Part shown: piece by piece, positions 26,718-35,457 of the stretch | How positions within the stretch are numbered: position 1 is the first letter of the stretch | How the letters are laid out: every line of letters starts with the position of its first letter | NCBI RefSeq assembly: GCF_016919725.2 | Contig: NZ_JAJERH010000005.1 | Span: 1 to 64,000 of the forward strand | Source of the DNA: Virgibacillus sp. AGTR | Lineage (GTDB): Bacteria; Bacillota; Bacilli; Bacillales; Amphibacillaceae | Reading direction: 5' to 3' | Length of the DNA: 64,000 nt | Made by a program: the position numbers and the translations under genes | Notes under the pieces: model-generated | What the model was told of the DNA's origin: nothing | Database searches by the model: none | Seen by the model: only the letters and a program-made list of their open reading frames with translations

Positions 26718-28260
26718 GTATATCTCCATGTAAAAGCTTTTCCTGTAATTTTTCTCTCCATGTTTTTGGTTCTGTACGTTTGATTGTCGTCTGTACCGGA
26801 TTCCATTCATCCCAAGAAAATCCACAATTGCTACAACATAGAGAAGTCGGGGTTGCATAAGATGTCTGGAACTCTTGGTATAAATGCTTGCGAAAACACG
26901 CTTTTTGCTGAATCCAATGAATCATTTTTGTTAGCTTCTGTTCTTTTAAATGTGTACGACTGTTACGATGTTCAATTATTTTGTGCAAAGCACGCTGCCA
27001 ATTACGTTGATCATAAAAAATACGATTTTTTTTAATAATACCATGTTTTTCTAATTGATACTGCATAAATCGCCACTGTACTTCATTCATTTGAAAAATC
27101 CCCGCTCGTTCGTCCATCTGTTCTGGTAAGCTTTGATTTGATGAAAATAACGTGAATAGTCGTTTAAATACAGAAGTGATATCGGATTCCAATGGCAATT
27201 CTTTCTTTATTATATTCTTCGGCAAGTGAATGTCTTTTATGGAGAATAATAGTAAACTTATACTTTGCTCACCATCTCTCCCTGCTCTTCCCACCTCTTG
27301 AATGAATGCTTCCATTTGTGGAGGCATGTGGTAATGAATAACCAAACGTATGTTAGACTTGTTTATCCCCATTCCAAATGCACTAGTGCAGCAAACAATA
27401 TCTAATTGATTGTTCATAAATTGCTGTTGAATGGTAACTCGATCATGCTGTTCCATTCCACCATGATAAACAGCTATTTGATAGGAAAGCTTATTAGATA
27501 GCTCATGTGCTACGTCTTCAGCCACTCTTCTACTGGAAAAGTAGATTAGTGTTGGAACTCGGTATCTCTTGAATAAACGAGCCATCGTATCTAGTTTTTC
27601 GCTATCATCATTTACATGCTGGATATAAAACGCAATATTGTCTCGATCCATGTCATGAACATGTTTAATCGTTCCTTTTCTACCTAATGCTTCAATAATA
27701 TCTTCTTGCACTTTTGGTGTGGCGGTAGCACTCAAAGCTAATACTGGTGGATTTCCATAACTTTCTATACTCTGACTTAACTTTAAATAATCTGGTCTAA
27801 ATTCATGTCCCCATTGCGATATACAATGCGCTTCATCGATAACAAATAAGCTGATTTGCAGCTGACGAAGCTTCCTTTGTAGCTTATCCTGTTGCAATAG
27901 TTCAGGAGATAGGTAAATTAATTTATATGTATGTAGTTGATTCCATACAGTATACCGTTCAGACCTATTCATAAAACTGTTAATAGCAACTACCTGCTTA
28001 AAATTCATAGCCTTTAGATGTTTTACTTGATCAATCATTAAAGATATGAGAGGTGACACTACAATTGTTACTCCATCCAGCAGTTTAGCTGGAAGCTGAT
28101 AGCAGATCGATTTGCCAGAACCAGTTGGTAATATGCCTAATACATTCTCCCCCCGCATAACATCTTCAATTATTTCACGTTGTCCTTTACGAAAAGCATC
28201 ATATCCAAAGTGCTTCTTCAACTCATGTCTTAAATTTAATTGATTTTCTACATTATTCAC
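26704..28260 (-). CDS. recS: RecQ-family DNA helicase RecS
   Basis: ATP-dependent 3'-5' DNA helicase of the short RecQ type, used in DNA repair and replication restart. 518 residues. Motif I 'LPTGSGKSICYQLP' near 43, DEAH box 'VIDEAHCISQWGHEFRP' near 138, motif VI 'QEVGRAGRDG' near 325. A C-terminal zinc-type cysteine cluster 'CFRK ... CCSNCGFSW' is present; HRDC is absent. GTG 28260 overlaps the ypbB stop, and ypbD overlaps its own end, so ypbB-recS-ypbD-ypbE are coupled. In B. subtilis this locus is recS (ypbC). Confidence 0.9.
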   Translation of the reverse strand: MNNVENQLNLRHELKKHFGYDAFRKGQREIIEDVMRGENVLGILPTGSGKSICYQLPAKLLDGVTIVVSPLISLMIDQVKHLKAMNFKQVVAINSFMNRSERYTVWNQLHTYKLIYLSPELLQQDKLQRKLRQLQISLFVIDEAHCISQWGHEFRPDYLKLSQSIESYGNPPVLALSATATPKVQEDIIEALGRKGTIKHVHDMDRDNIAFYIQHVNDDSEKLDTMARLFKRYRVPTLIYFSSRRVAEDVAHELSNKLSYQIAVYHGGMEQHDRVTIQQQFMNNQLDIVCCTSAFGMGINKSNIRLVIHYHMPPQMEAFIQEVGRAGRDGEQSISLLLFSIKDIHLPKNIIKKELPLESDITSVFKRLFTLFSSNQSLPEQMDERAGIFQMNEVQWRFMQYQLEKHGIIKKNRIFYDQRNWQRALHKIIEHRNSRTHLKEQKLTKMIHWIQQKACFRKHLYQEFQTSYATPTSLCCSNCGFSWDEWNPVQTTIKRTEPKTWREKLQEKLLHGDIHETT

Positions 28261-29320
28261 CTATTTTCACTCCATGGTTTAAAACTGCTAATACTAATCG
28301 AATTTGAAAATAATCGATACGATTAGGAACATGTTCTTTAATTACACTTAATTTATACGAATTAGTTTCAACATGAGCATTAATAATTTCTTGTTGATCT
28401 GCTTGGGATACGTACTTTTCTATAGGGAAATGAACGTCGTACAAGGCAATTTCCACAATATGATCCTGAATCGTATTTATTTTAAGATTTCTGATACGTG
28501 CTATCCTCTGCACCGGCATTCCGTTTTTCAGTAATTGATAAGTAGCTTGAGCTGTCTTTGTTAATGATGTATTCGCTGATAAATCATCTGCTATACTGGC
28601 CAGATAAGGGAAACAATCTTTTTCTCTTTCAACGGTTTCCAATATATAGTGTAAGTAAGCTGTAATTTGGAGCTGTATCTCATCTTTTTGTACACCATAC
28701 TGCTGTGCTAATTGATAAACACTTTTGCCAAAGTTCTTATACCCTGTTAACCGATCAACAAACATTTCGGCAACAATATCAGGAAATCGGCTAAGCAACA
28801 TTTCTAATTCCTCATAGAAATGTAGTAAGACCTTTGATCGTGTTGGCTTTATTTTTATATAGTACCACTTCACCCATACTTCCACTTCCTTATTTTCAAT
28901 TACAGGGATAAAGTTAAAATTGCTCATCCTACTATTTATCAATGTTTGGAGTAATAATCGTAACCTATCGAAATAAATTTTTTCTAACCTGGCAAAGCGA
29001 AAACCGTTCAATAATTTTAACGTTGAGCTTTCTCCCACCTCGTTTAATCGCCTGCTTCCTACAGGAGTCAGTTTATATATTTGTTTTTCTTCATTACATA
29101 TCCTTAAACAGTCTTCCTTTATTAAATAACGTATTTGTTTTTGGAAAACCGCTTTATCCAAACTGGGATAAACACCATAAAAACTTTTTAATTGGTACAT
29201 GTGAATATCTTGTACAGTCTGAATCGATTTTTTACCTGTTATAATGTGAAAGATAGCTGATATGGATCGCTCTTTGTTTAAATATGAGGTGCTCGTCAAA
29301 ATGATCCCATCTAGTATCAT
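28253..29320 (-). CDS. ypbB: Helix-turn-helix protein YpbB
   Basis: A 355-residue protein with a C-terminal HTH_40-type domain: 'TYQLLKNGMPVQRIARIRNL' near 265, followed by 'LKINTIQDHIVEIALYD'. The N-terminal region has no clear family. It always precedes recS in Bacillaceae, suggesting a role with the helicase, but none is proven. ATG 29320 follows AAAGGGGGG; 19 upstream codons are ignored. It is the first gene of the operon. Confidence 0.85.
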   Translation of the reverse strand: MILDGIILTSTSYLNKERSISAIFHIITGKKSIQTVQDIHMYQLKSFYGVYPSLDKAVFQKQIRYLIKEDCLRICNEEKQIYKLTPVGSRRLNEVGESSTLKLLNGFRFARLEKIYFDRLRLLLQTLINSRMSNFNFIPVIENKEVEVWVKWYYIKIKPTRSKVLLHFYEELEMLLSRFPDIVAEMFVDRLTGYKNFGKSVYQLAQQYGVQKDEIQLQITAYLHYILETVEREKDCFPYLASIADDLSANTSLTKTAQATYQLLKNGMPVQRIARIRNLKINTIQDHIVEIALYDVHFPIEKYVSQADQQEIINAHVETNSYKLSVIKEHVPNRIDYFQIRLVLAVLNHGVKIGE

Positions 29321-29447
29321 TTTTATCCCCCCTTTTTCAATCGATTCTTCGAACGATAACATTATAGGTAATGACACTATTTATTTTCCAGTTTACACTA
29401 TTGCAGGAGAAAGATAGCATACTTCAAAGAGCTAGGAGATATAAATC

Positions 29448-29600
29448 ATTGCAAAAGTAGATAGAGAAAATATACTGCTTGTGGTACAGTAGTCACCTGT
29501 GACTATGATTATGATAAGGTAAGTATCCCTTATGTTGGACATGGCGAGAATCGTGGCATTCTTCCATTACAAGCATCATCTATTAGATATTTACTAAGCT
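29448..29600 (+). pseudogene. fer: Remnant of ferredoxin gene fer
   Basis: Divergent from ypbB, where B. subtilis has fer. AGGAGA (29434-29439) is followed by a broken start (ATTGCA) and 'AKVDREN', then after a frame slip 'TACGTVVTCDYDYD' and 'IPYVGHGENRGIL'. These resemble the ferredoxin pattern VDK-TCIACG---YDYD---Y-V---N-GI. The cysteine ligands are mostly lost and no full frame exists. Similarity fades after about 29600. Identification rests on short matches plus synteny. Confidence 0.45.
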
Positions 29601-29754
29601 ACATCTCACCTATCCAACCGTTTCGTAACTTCTGTTTACAGAAACTCTTTACAGTAGATAGACTATACATATAGTTTACAACAACCCAAACCATAGAAAA
29701 AGGGCTGTCCCAAAAGTCATGAAATAGGAGGTAATTCAAATAAATGCAAATAAA

Positions 29755-29794
29755 GAAGAAAACCGACCTGTTAAAATTATCACGATCGGTTTTT
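29755..29794 (-). terminator. Rho-independent terminator of sigX-rsiX
   Basis: AAAACCGA (29759-29766) and TCGGTTTT (29786-29793) form an 8-bp stem about 20 bases past the rsiX stop, with TTTTCTTC on the minus strand. The gap 29321-29754 otherwise holds the ypbB upstream region and the fer remnant. Confidence 0.75.
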
Positions 29795-29813
29795 AAGATT
29801 TAAGACAGTGTCT

Positions 29814-30971
29814 TTATTTTTTTATTGGATTTGCGGCAACAGGTACCGGAATTGGCTTTGTTAAATCATATTCCCCTACACGTTCTATAGAAGCATTTTC
29901 AAATTGCACTTCCACATATCCATAGCTCTTGGCTGTCATTAATATTGATTCAATCATCGTTATTCCTTCTTCATTATTTGTCAAGCTAGAGTCATTTCTA
30001 AACTCCAACCGTAAAGACTGATCATTTGAATGGATCGAGAATTGCATATCTTTAGGAATCGTTCGCTCAACATGATACGATTCTTCACTTGTTTTTAGCT
30101 TATTAATCGCATCAATAATTGTTTCATGTTCCTCATTCGGTACTTGTATAAGCCTTTTTTGTGCTGCTTGATCGTATAATTTATAACTAAACGTTTTCGT
30201 TTCTTTTATCGACATTTCCTTCACTCGGCCCATCTCACCAAAGTCCACGTTATCTAAATTCCCAGTAAATTTAACCCTTTCTATTTGGTAGGGCTGAAAC
30301 ATTACAGCTAACATTCTCTGGAACATTCCAGCAGTAGCTGTACCATTACCAAGTGAAAAGCCATTCGGTAAATTTAAGCTAACTTGATTATTCTCCTCAT
30401 CAAATTGGTACTTGATATCCCGGAATAAATAGATGTCGTTGTCTTGATTAGTGGTTGCTATCAACTGATCCAATTGATTATAAGCCTCATTTACACTTGA
30501 GTCAGGAACAATGAAGGTTAGAGGGATGATATACTGCATTTGTTTTTCTGCGACAGCTGCATATACGAGTTGATCTGAAGATTCCGTTTCATTAACAACT
30601 AACGAGCTATTCACAGTTGAACTATCTTGTTTCTCCAATATATTTCCTTGACCAGCCATGCCTTGCTCCTCTCCTTCTAAGCCTAAACCACTTTCCTCTT
30701 TGCTTTCCTGATTAAATTGCTTTACATCGTTAACAGATTTATCACTCATCTCTTGCTGGTTCCTATCCATGATCGACGGAGCTATCATGAAAAACAGGAT
30801 AGCTACTGCTGTAACAAGGCCAAGTACTGGAAAAATTTTATGTGACTTTTTAGTATGTTGCGCAGAGGAAATACGTTGATAAATCTCTTCTTTAGATCGT
30901 TTATCTTCAATTTTAGGTAATTGGTTAAGTTGTTCAATTAAGTGTTTATCCCGATCATCATTGTGATTCAT
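29814..30971 (-). CDS. rsiX: Anti-SigX factor RsiX
   Basis: Membrane protein that holds SigX inactive. 385 residues: a cytoplasmic N-terminus (1-45) with 'DRDKHLIEQLNQLPKIED', one membrane helix at about 46-66 ('IFPVLGLVTAVAILFFMIA'), and an extracellular part without clear catalytic motif. It starts 4 bases inside the end of sigX (ATGA overlap), the usual sigma/anti-sigma coupling. Length and order match B. subtilis RsiX. Confidence 0.9.
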   Translation of the reverse strand: MNHNDDRDKHLIEQLNQLPKIEDKRSKEEIYQRISSAQHTKKSHKIFPVLGLVTAVAILFFMIAPSIMDRNQQEMSDKSVNDVKQFNQESKEESGLGLEGEEQGMAGQGNILEKQDSSTVNSSLVVNETESSDQLVYAAVAEKQMQYIIPLTFIVPDSSVNEAYNQLDQLIATTNQDNDIYLFRDIKYQFDEENNQVSLNLPNGFSLGNGTATAGMFQRMLAVMFQPYQIERVKFTGNLDNVDFGEMGRVKEMSIKETKTFSYKLYDQAAQKRLIQVPNEEHETIIDAINKLKTSEESYHVERTIPKDMQFSIHSNDQSLRLEFRNDSSLTNNEEGITMIESILMTAKSYGYVEVQFENASIERVGEYDLTKPIPVPVAANPIKK

Positions 30972-31501
30972 CTACGTTCTCCTCCTTCATCTTGATTTTC
31001 TATATATGTACGCAATGCCTTTAAAGCACGATGCTGGGTTGTTTTCACTTTACTTTCACTAAAATTTAATATTTCCGCCGTTTCCTTTATAGAAAATGAC
31101 TGCATGTATCGTAAAATAATGACACTCTTTTGATCAATTGTACATTGATCTAAACAGTTGTAAATTTGTTTCAGTTCCTCACTCTGAATCGCTACTTCAT
31201 CAGGCAATGGATGAACATCCTCGATTTTTTCTCCTTTTGTTGTCCAATCAAAAAACGTAAGTATTCGTTTTCTTTTTCTGTTTTGCGACCGAAAATAGTC
31301 AATGGTTACATGTCTCGCAATAGAAAATAACCAAGTTCTAACACTACTATCACCTTTAAAATGATGGTGTGATTTTAGTACTTTAATATATACTTCCTGA
31401 ACGAGATCTTCAGTTGTCAACCTATCCTTTACCATATAAAAAACAAACTGATATAAATCTTTATGATACTTTTCATACAATTCCTCAAAAACGATCTCCA
31501 T
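30968..31501 (-). CDS. sigX: ECF sigma factor SigX
   Basis: Extracytoplasmic-function sigma factor that in B. subtilis controls cell-surface charge genes such as dlt and pssA. 177 residues. Region 2 shows 'YQFVFYMVKDRLTTEDLVQEV' in part and 'VRTWLFSIARHVTIDYFR'; region 4 shows 'LRYMQSFSIKETAEIL' with 'SESKVKTTQHRALKALR'. GGGGG about 7 bases upstream serves the ATG. A SigX-type promoter directly upstream indicates autoregulation. Confidence 0.94.
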   Translation of the reverse strand: MEIVFEELYEKYHKDLYQFVFYMVKDRLTTEDLVQEVYIKVLKSHHHFKGDSSVRTWLFSIARHVTIDYFRSQNRKRKRILTFFDWTTKGEKIEDVHPLPDEVAIQSEELKQIYNCLDQCTIDQKSVIILRYMQSFSIKETAEILNFSESKVKTTQHRALKALRTYIENQDEGGERR

Positions 31502-31526
31502 TAAGATCCCCCGTTCACCTTCAATA

Positions 31527-31553
31527 GTCGCTTAAACCAATAAAAAGGTTACA
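31527..31553 (-). promoter_or_regulatory. SigX autoregulatory promoter
   Basis: TGTAAC (31548-31553) and CGAC (31527-31530) lie exactly 17 bases apart on the minus strand, matching the known SigX pattern TGTAAC-N17-CGAC. The -10 lies 25 bases before the sigX start codon. Confidence 0.8.
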
Positions 31554-31619
31554 TTCAATTATCTATAACTATAAATTGACAGGAGCATATGTGCAAGGAT
31601 ACACGACATAATTTTAAAG

Positions 31620-31823
31620 AGAACAAAAGCACAGGCGCCAGATGAGAAACGTAGCGACTGGAGCGAGTCAACGGAGATAAAGGAATCACGGTGTGCTGGC
31701 GAGTCGATGATGACTTAGATTAGGGTGATTCGTGAAGTCACCTAGCTTCTGGGCGCTGGAGCTGGACGCGGCTCAACACGCCCATCTTTATCCACTTGGG
31801 CTAATTTTATAATTTACGAGTCT
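31620..31823 (-). repeat. Terminator-associated intergenic repeat, copy 5 (family A)
   Basis: Full-length copy with the best preserved symmetry: GGCGCCAGA at the far end and TCTGGGCGC inside, 'GACTGGAGCGAGTCAACGGA', 'GATTCGTGAAGTCACC' and 'GGCTCAACACGCCCAT'. The AGACTCG end lies against the T run of the ECF S-component terminator. It lies between that gene and the sigX promoter. Confidence 0.88.
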
Positions 31824-31853
31824 ATAAAAAAATACTGACTCAACGGTCAGCAT
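31824..31853 (-). terminator. Terminator overlapping the end of the ECF S-component gene
   Basis: GCTGAC and GTCAGT pair on the minus strand around CGTTGA, followed by ATTTTTTT. The gene's stop codon lies in the loop. Confidence 0.7.
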
Positions 31854-32358
31854 TTTTCTTAGCAAATGTATCTGCTGCATATTTCTTTACTAAATAGCTA
31901 ATAAAAGGATAAAAAAACATCATAAACACGGCATTACCAATTGCGTGGTTTGTATCAAATAAAAGACCACTAAAATAGTAAGCCCAAAACTCCCCACTTA
32001 TCTGATAGTTTGTTAATGAAATAATCAAACCATAAAAATACCCACAAAAAATTGAAAAAAATACAATAAAAGGAAAAGATATGCGAGTGAAAACATTTCC
32101 GATAATTCCACTTATTAAACCGATAATCCCCCAAGCAACGGTTTGCCATATCACCCAAATCCCCATACCCAACAGCATATTAGAAACAAATGTTATAAGT
32201 AACGATAGTATTACAGCAGCACCCGGCCCCAAGATCAAACCAGTAATAATTATAATGGACGTAACGGGCTGTACATTTGGGATAAAAACGAAGGCGTATC
32301 TCCCAACAATAGCTAGTGCTGCTAAAATCGCTAATAAGGTTAATTTATATGGGTTCAA
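31840..32358 (-). CDS. ECF transporter S component, substrate unknown
   Basis: A 172-residue membrane protein with five to six helices and the S-component style N-terminus 'LLAILAALAIVGRYAF' plus 'GLILGPGAAVILSLLITFVSN'. S components capture a vitamin and dock on the shared EcfA1-A2-T energising module, which is not in this window. It starts at TTG 32358, five bases after the DUF4430 lipoprotein, so the two are a unit. The pairing hints at cobalamin or a related ligand; this is inference. RibU of B. subtilis lies near serA in this region but differs. Confidence 0.75.
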   Translation of the reverse strand: MNPYKLTLLAILAALAIVGRYAFVFIPNVQPVTSIIIITGLILGPGAAVILSLLITFVSNMLLGMGIWVIWQTVAWGIIGLISGIIGNVFTRISFPFIVFFSIFCGYFYGLIISLTNYQISGEFWAYYFSGLLFDTNHAIGNAVFMMFFYPFISYLVKKYAADTFAKKNADR

Positions 32359-32363
32359 TTACA

Positions 32364-32804
32364 TCATTCCCAAGCTTGGAAATCAAAAACGACCTTATCA
32401 TCAGGCTTTAGTTCATACTCAGCAGCACCTACCTTTGCCATTTCTCCATTAACTGTATAAATCCAGCCCTTCTTTTCTCCTTCTTTAGCAGCTACCCTTT
32501 CAATTGAAGTAATGAACGTACCATTCTGTTCTGTTTCAATGTAGAAGTTCTCCTCCATGACATCCATTAAGATATCACCTTCTTCAATGGGTACCTCCTT
32601 TTCGTGAATATATTCCTCACCATGATCTTTTGTAATGGTTATTAGGACTGTTTCTTCAGACTGCTCTGTGTTACTCCCTTGATTTTCTGTTGTATTATTT
32701 GCTTCTTTCTGTGTAGCTTGATCTGTTGAATCTTCAGTACCACATCCAGCTAATAATACAACAACCATAAACACAGCTATCAACCGAAACATCCATTGCT
32801 TCAT
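32364..32804 (-). CDS. DUF4430 (transcobalamin-C-like) lipoprotein
   Basis: A 146-residue surface lipoprotein. The signal 'LIAVFMVVVLLAGC' has the lipobox cysteine near residue 21, followed by an Asn/Thr/Glu-rich linker and a domain with 'DVMEENFYIETEQNGTFITS' near 92, 'GWIYTVNGEMAKVGAAEYEL' near 118 and 'KPDDKVVFDFQAW' at the end. This matches DUF4430, the fold shared with the C-terminal domain of transcobalamin and intrinsic factor. Start ATG 32804 follows GGGGAGGA. Probably a ligand-capturing partner of the adjacent S component. Confidence 0.8.
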   Translation of the reverse strand: MKQWMFRLIAVFMVVVLLAGCGTEDSTDQATQKEANNTTENQGSNTEQSEETVLITITKDHGEEYIHEKEVPIEEGDILMDVMEENFYIETEQNGTFITSIERVAAKEGEKKGWIYTVNGEMAKVGAAEYELKPDDKVVFDFQAWE

Positions 32805-32854
32805 TGTTATCCTCCCCATTCCTTCCATATTTGCAAACATATCATAACATAAAT

Positions 32855-34621
32855 TTAACTTTCCTTGTTTTTCGGTATTTTAAAACTAAAGGCTGTACCT
32901 TGATTTATTTTACTATTCACATTAATGATTCCATTATGTGCATCAATAATATTCTTTGCAATGGCTAAGCCTAAGCCAGTACCTTTTTTCTTCTTATCTC
33001 TCGTTCTTGATTTATCGGCTTTATAAAAACGTTCAAAAACAAAAGGTAAATCTTCTTCAGGAATTCCGCTACCACTATCTTCAATCTCAACCTGAAGTCC
33101 ATGTTCATCATTAGAAACTTTTACTTTAACAAATCCCTGTTCACTTGTATGACGAATTGCATTATCAATGAGATTTGTAAAAACTTGTTCAATTCTGTCT
33201 GGATCAATTTGTACATATGCTTCACTTAGCTGCTTATCTAGCGAGAGAGTAATTTGATTATCTAAAGCTAATCCATTAAATTTCTTTAGGATTCTCTCTA
33301 CATATTTTTCTACTTCTACGGTTTCTAAATTTAAGTGAATATGACCTGCCTCCATTCGGGCAAGATCCAATAATTCATTGACTAGTCTTCCCATACGTAA
33401 AGACTCTTCATGAATGATTTGTGCGAGCTCATTCTTTTCTTCTTTTGATTCAGCTATATCATCTACAATGGCTTCACTATACCCCTGAAGCATCGAAATC
33501 GGCGTACGTAATTCATGTGAGACATTAGCAATAAAGTCCTCCCTAAGTTTATCCATTCTTCTTTCTTCTGTCATGTCACGAATCACGGCAACCGCTCCTC
33601 TTACATAGGATTGATCATATAATGGGGTCATTACCATTACCCAATTTCTACCTTGTAAACTAAGCTCGTGAATCGCTTCCTTTTCACCCTCTATAACTTC
33701 TTGTAAAATCTCATTTAATTCGCTAGGAAGCTTTCGTTCTTCTTGCTGATTTTGCATATTATTTTCATAATACCAATCTTCGATAAATCGTTCTGCAGGT
33801 GAATTTGTTACAATCATATCTCCACTACGGTTTAGTGTAATAACACCATCTGCCATAGAACTTACGATACTTGATAATTGTTCTTTCTCTTGCCGTAATG
33901 CATTTAAATGGAATTTCAATTGTCTGCCCATACGATTAAATGCTAACGCTAGTTCTCCAATTTCATCATGTGTTAGTATTGGGACCTTTGTATTAAATTC
34001 TCCTCTAGTTAAATCAAATGCTGCTTCACGCATCTTGATTAACGGGGAAGTTATTCTCGTCGATAAGAAAAAGGCAAAAATAGTAGTCAAAACAATTGCA
34101 ATTCCTGCTGCAAGAAATATTCTTTTTGTCGTCTCTGCTTTCGTTTGATCAATTACATCTAACGATTGATATACAAAAACTGCACCCTCTTGGTTTTCTA
34201 TAGGAATTCCAACAATCATAGCTTCCATTTGATTCCCTGGTAGAAAGAGTTGTTTTCTTACTTGCCTATTCGTGGTTAAAACTTCTGATAAGTCTTCTTC
34301 GCTTTCAATCCACTCTTTTTGTAATTTTAACAGATTTTTATCTTCACTATTCGACACCCATAGTTCCCCATCTTCAAAAACGATAGCAACTCTGCTTGCT
34401 GGGTCTTTTACACGTTCGGTCGTCTCCATAACATTGGACTTTTGTTGGGATTGAACAAGTACAGATACCTTCGTTGCTGTTTGGTGCATATCTTGCTCTG
34501 CTTCCTGAATATGAAAATCCTCAAAAAATTGTAATAGTAAAATAGTCAAAATAAACAATACAAAAGAAACTAGCAATAGGATGGTTATTGCTAGTTTACC
34601 AACAACACTTCGCCAAAACAT
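32855..34621 (-). CDS. resE: Sensor histidine kinase ResE
   Basis: Membrane kinase that, with ResD, switches on respiratory and anaerobic genes in response to oxygen limitation and nitric oxide. 588 residues: helix 1 at about 9-31, extracellular sensor to 160, helix 2 at about 165-185, HAMP, PAS ('SIVSSMADGVITLNRSG' near 250), HisKA with 'FIANVSHELRTPISML' near 368, and HATPase with 'NLIDNAIRHT', 'DSGSGIPEEDLPFVFERFY' and 'GTGLGLAIAK'. It starts two bases after resD. Confidence 0.96.
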   Translation of the reverse strand: MFWRSVVGKLAITILLLVSFVLFILTILLLQFFEDFHIQEAEQDMHQTATKVSVLVQSQQKSNVMETTERVKDPASRVAIVFEDGELWVSNSEDKNLLKLQKEWIESEEDLSEVLTTNRQVRKQLFLPGNQMEAMIVGIPIENQEGAVFVYQSLDVIDQTKAETTKRIFLAAGIAIVLTTIFAFFLSTRITSPLIKMREAAFDLTRGEFNTKVPILTHDEIGELALAFNRMGRQLKFHLNALRQEKEQLSSIVSSMADGVITLNRSGDMIVTNSPAERFIEDWYYENNMQNQQEERKLPSELNEILQEVIEGEKEAIHELSLQGRNWVMVMTPLYDQSYVRGAVAVIRDMTEERRMDKLREDFIANVSHELRTPISMLQGYSEAIVDDIAESKEEKNELAQIIHEESLRMGRLVNELLDLARMEAGHIHLNLETVEVEKYVERILKKFNGLALDNQITLSLDKQLSEAYVQIDPDRIEQVFTNLIDNAIRHTSEQGFVKVKVSNDEHGLQVEIEDSGSGIPEEDLPFVFERFYKADKSRTRDKKKKGTGLGLAIAKNIIDAHNGIINVNSKINQGTAFSFKIPKNKES

Positions 34622-34623
34622 TA

Positions 34624-35337
34624 TTATTCATCCACCTCAAATTTATAGCCTACACCCCATACTGTCACGATCATTTTTGCTGCCTCTTTAGAAACATGAT
34701 TCAGCTTCTCTCTTAATCGTTTAACATGGGTATCAACTGTCCGTAAATCTCCAAAGAATTCATATTGCCATACTTCCTTTAGCAAATGTTCACGATTAAA
34801 TACTTTATCAGGAGATTTAGCTAAAAAACACAATAACTCATATTCTTTTGGAGTTAGACTTACTTCTTTTCCGTCAGCAGTTACTCGATGTGCATCATGA
34901 TCAATCGTAATATGTGGGAAGACCATAATATTTTTTGTCGCAGATTCTGTTTCATTAAACGATGAACTGGTCACCCTACGAAGGATTGCTTTCACACGTA
35001 ATACCACTTCACGTGGACTAAACGGTTTAACAATATAATCATCAACACCTATTTCAAATCCTTGGACACGATTAGCTTCTTCCCCTTTTGCCGTCAGCAT
35101 AATAACAGGTGTGTCTTTTTCTTTCCTTAGCTCCTGGCAGACTTCGATTCCATCCATTTCTGGCATCATGATATCCAACAGAATAACATCATAGTCATTA
35201 TTTAATGCGAGCTCTAATGCATCCGTTCCATTTTCTGCTTCTTCCACAGTAAAACCATCACGCTCCATATACATACGTAATAATCGTCGAATTCTTTCTT
35301 CATCATCTACTATCAAAACTTTAGCTTCTATATCCAT
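34624..35337 (-). CDS. resD: Response regulator ResD
   Basis: OmpR-type DNA-binding regulator phosphorylated by ResE. 237 residues: receiver domain with 'LIVDDEERIRRLLRMYM', the phosphoacceptor Asp55 in 'VILLDIMMPEMDG', and 'VIMLTAKGEE'; winged-helix domain from about 135 with 'LTPKEYELLCFLA' and 'VDTHVKRLREKL'. A strong terminator separates resC from resD, so resDE need their own promoter. Confidence 0.97.
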   Translation of the reverse strand: MDIEAKVLIVDDEERIRRLLRMYMERDGFTVEEAENGTDALELALNNDYDVILLDIMMPEMDGIEVCQELRKEKDTPVIMLTAKGEEANRVQGFEIGVDDYIVKPFSPREVVLRVKAILRRVTSSSFNETESATKNIMVFPHITIDHDAHRVTADGKEVSLTPKEYELLCFLAKSPDKVFNREHLLKEVWQYEFFGDLRTVDTHVKRLREKLNHVSKEAAKMIVTVWGVGYKFEVDE

Positions 35338-35404
35338 GCTAGTTGATCCCCCTTAACGTTACCTATTCTATTATGAGTATAAACGAAGATGTTCAAAAAG
35401 TATA

Positions 35405-35446
35405 AGAAAAAACAAGGCATCACTAGAAGTATAATGATGCCTTGCT
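35405..35446 (-). terminator. Rho-independent terminator between resC and resD
   Basis: CAAGGCATCA (35413-35422) and TGATGCCTTG (35435-35444) form a 10-bp stem, followed by TTTTTTC on the minus strand. Confidence 0.9.
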
Positions 35447-35457
35447 ATCATTTCATG

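Noticed and set aside
29703-29716. GGCTGTCCCAAAAG resembling an insertion-sequence end
   Set aside because: No inverted partner or transposase fragment is seen nearby, so a single short match is not enough.
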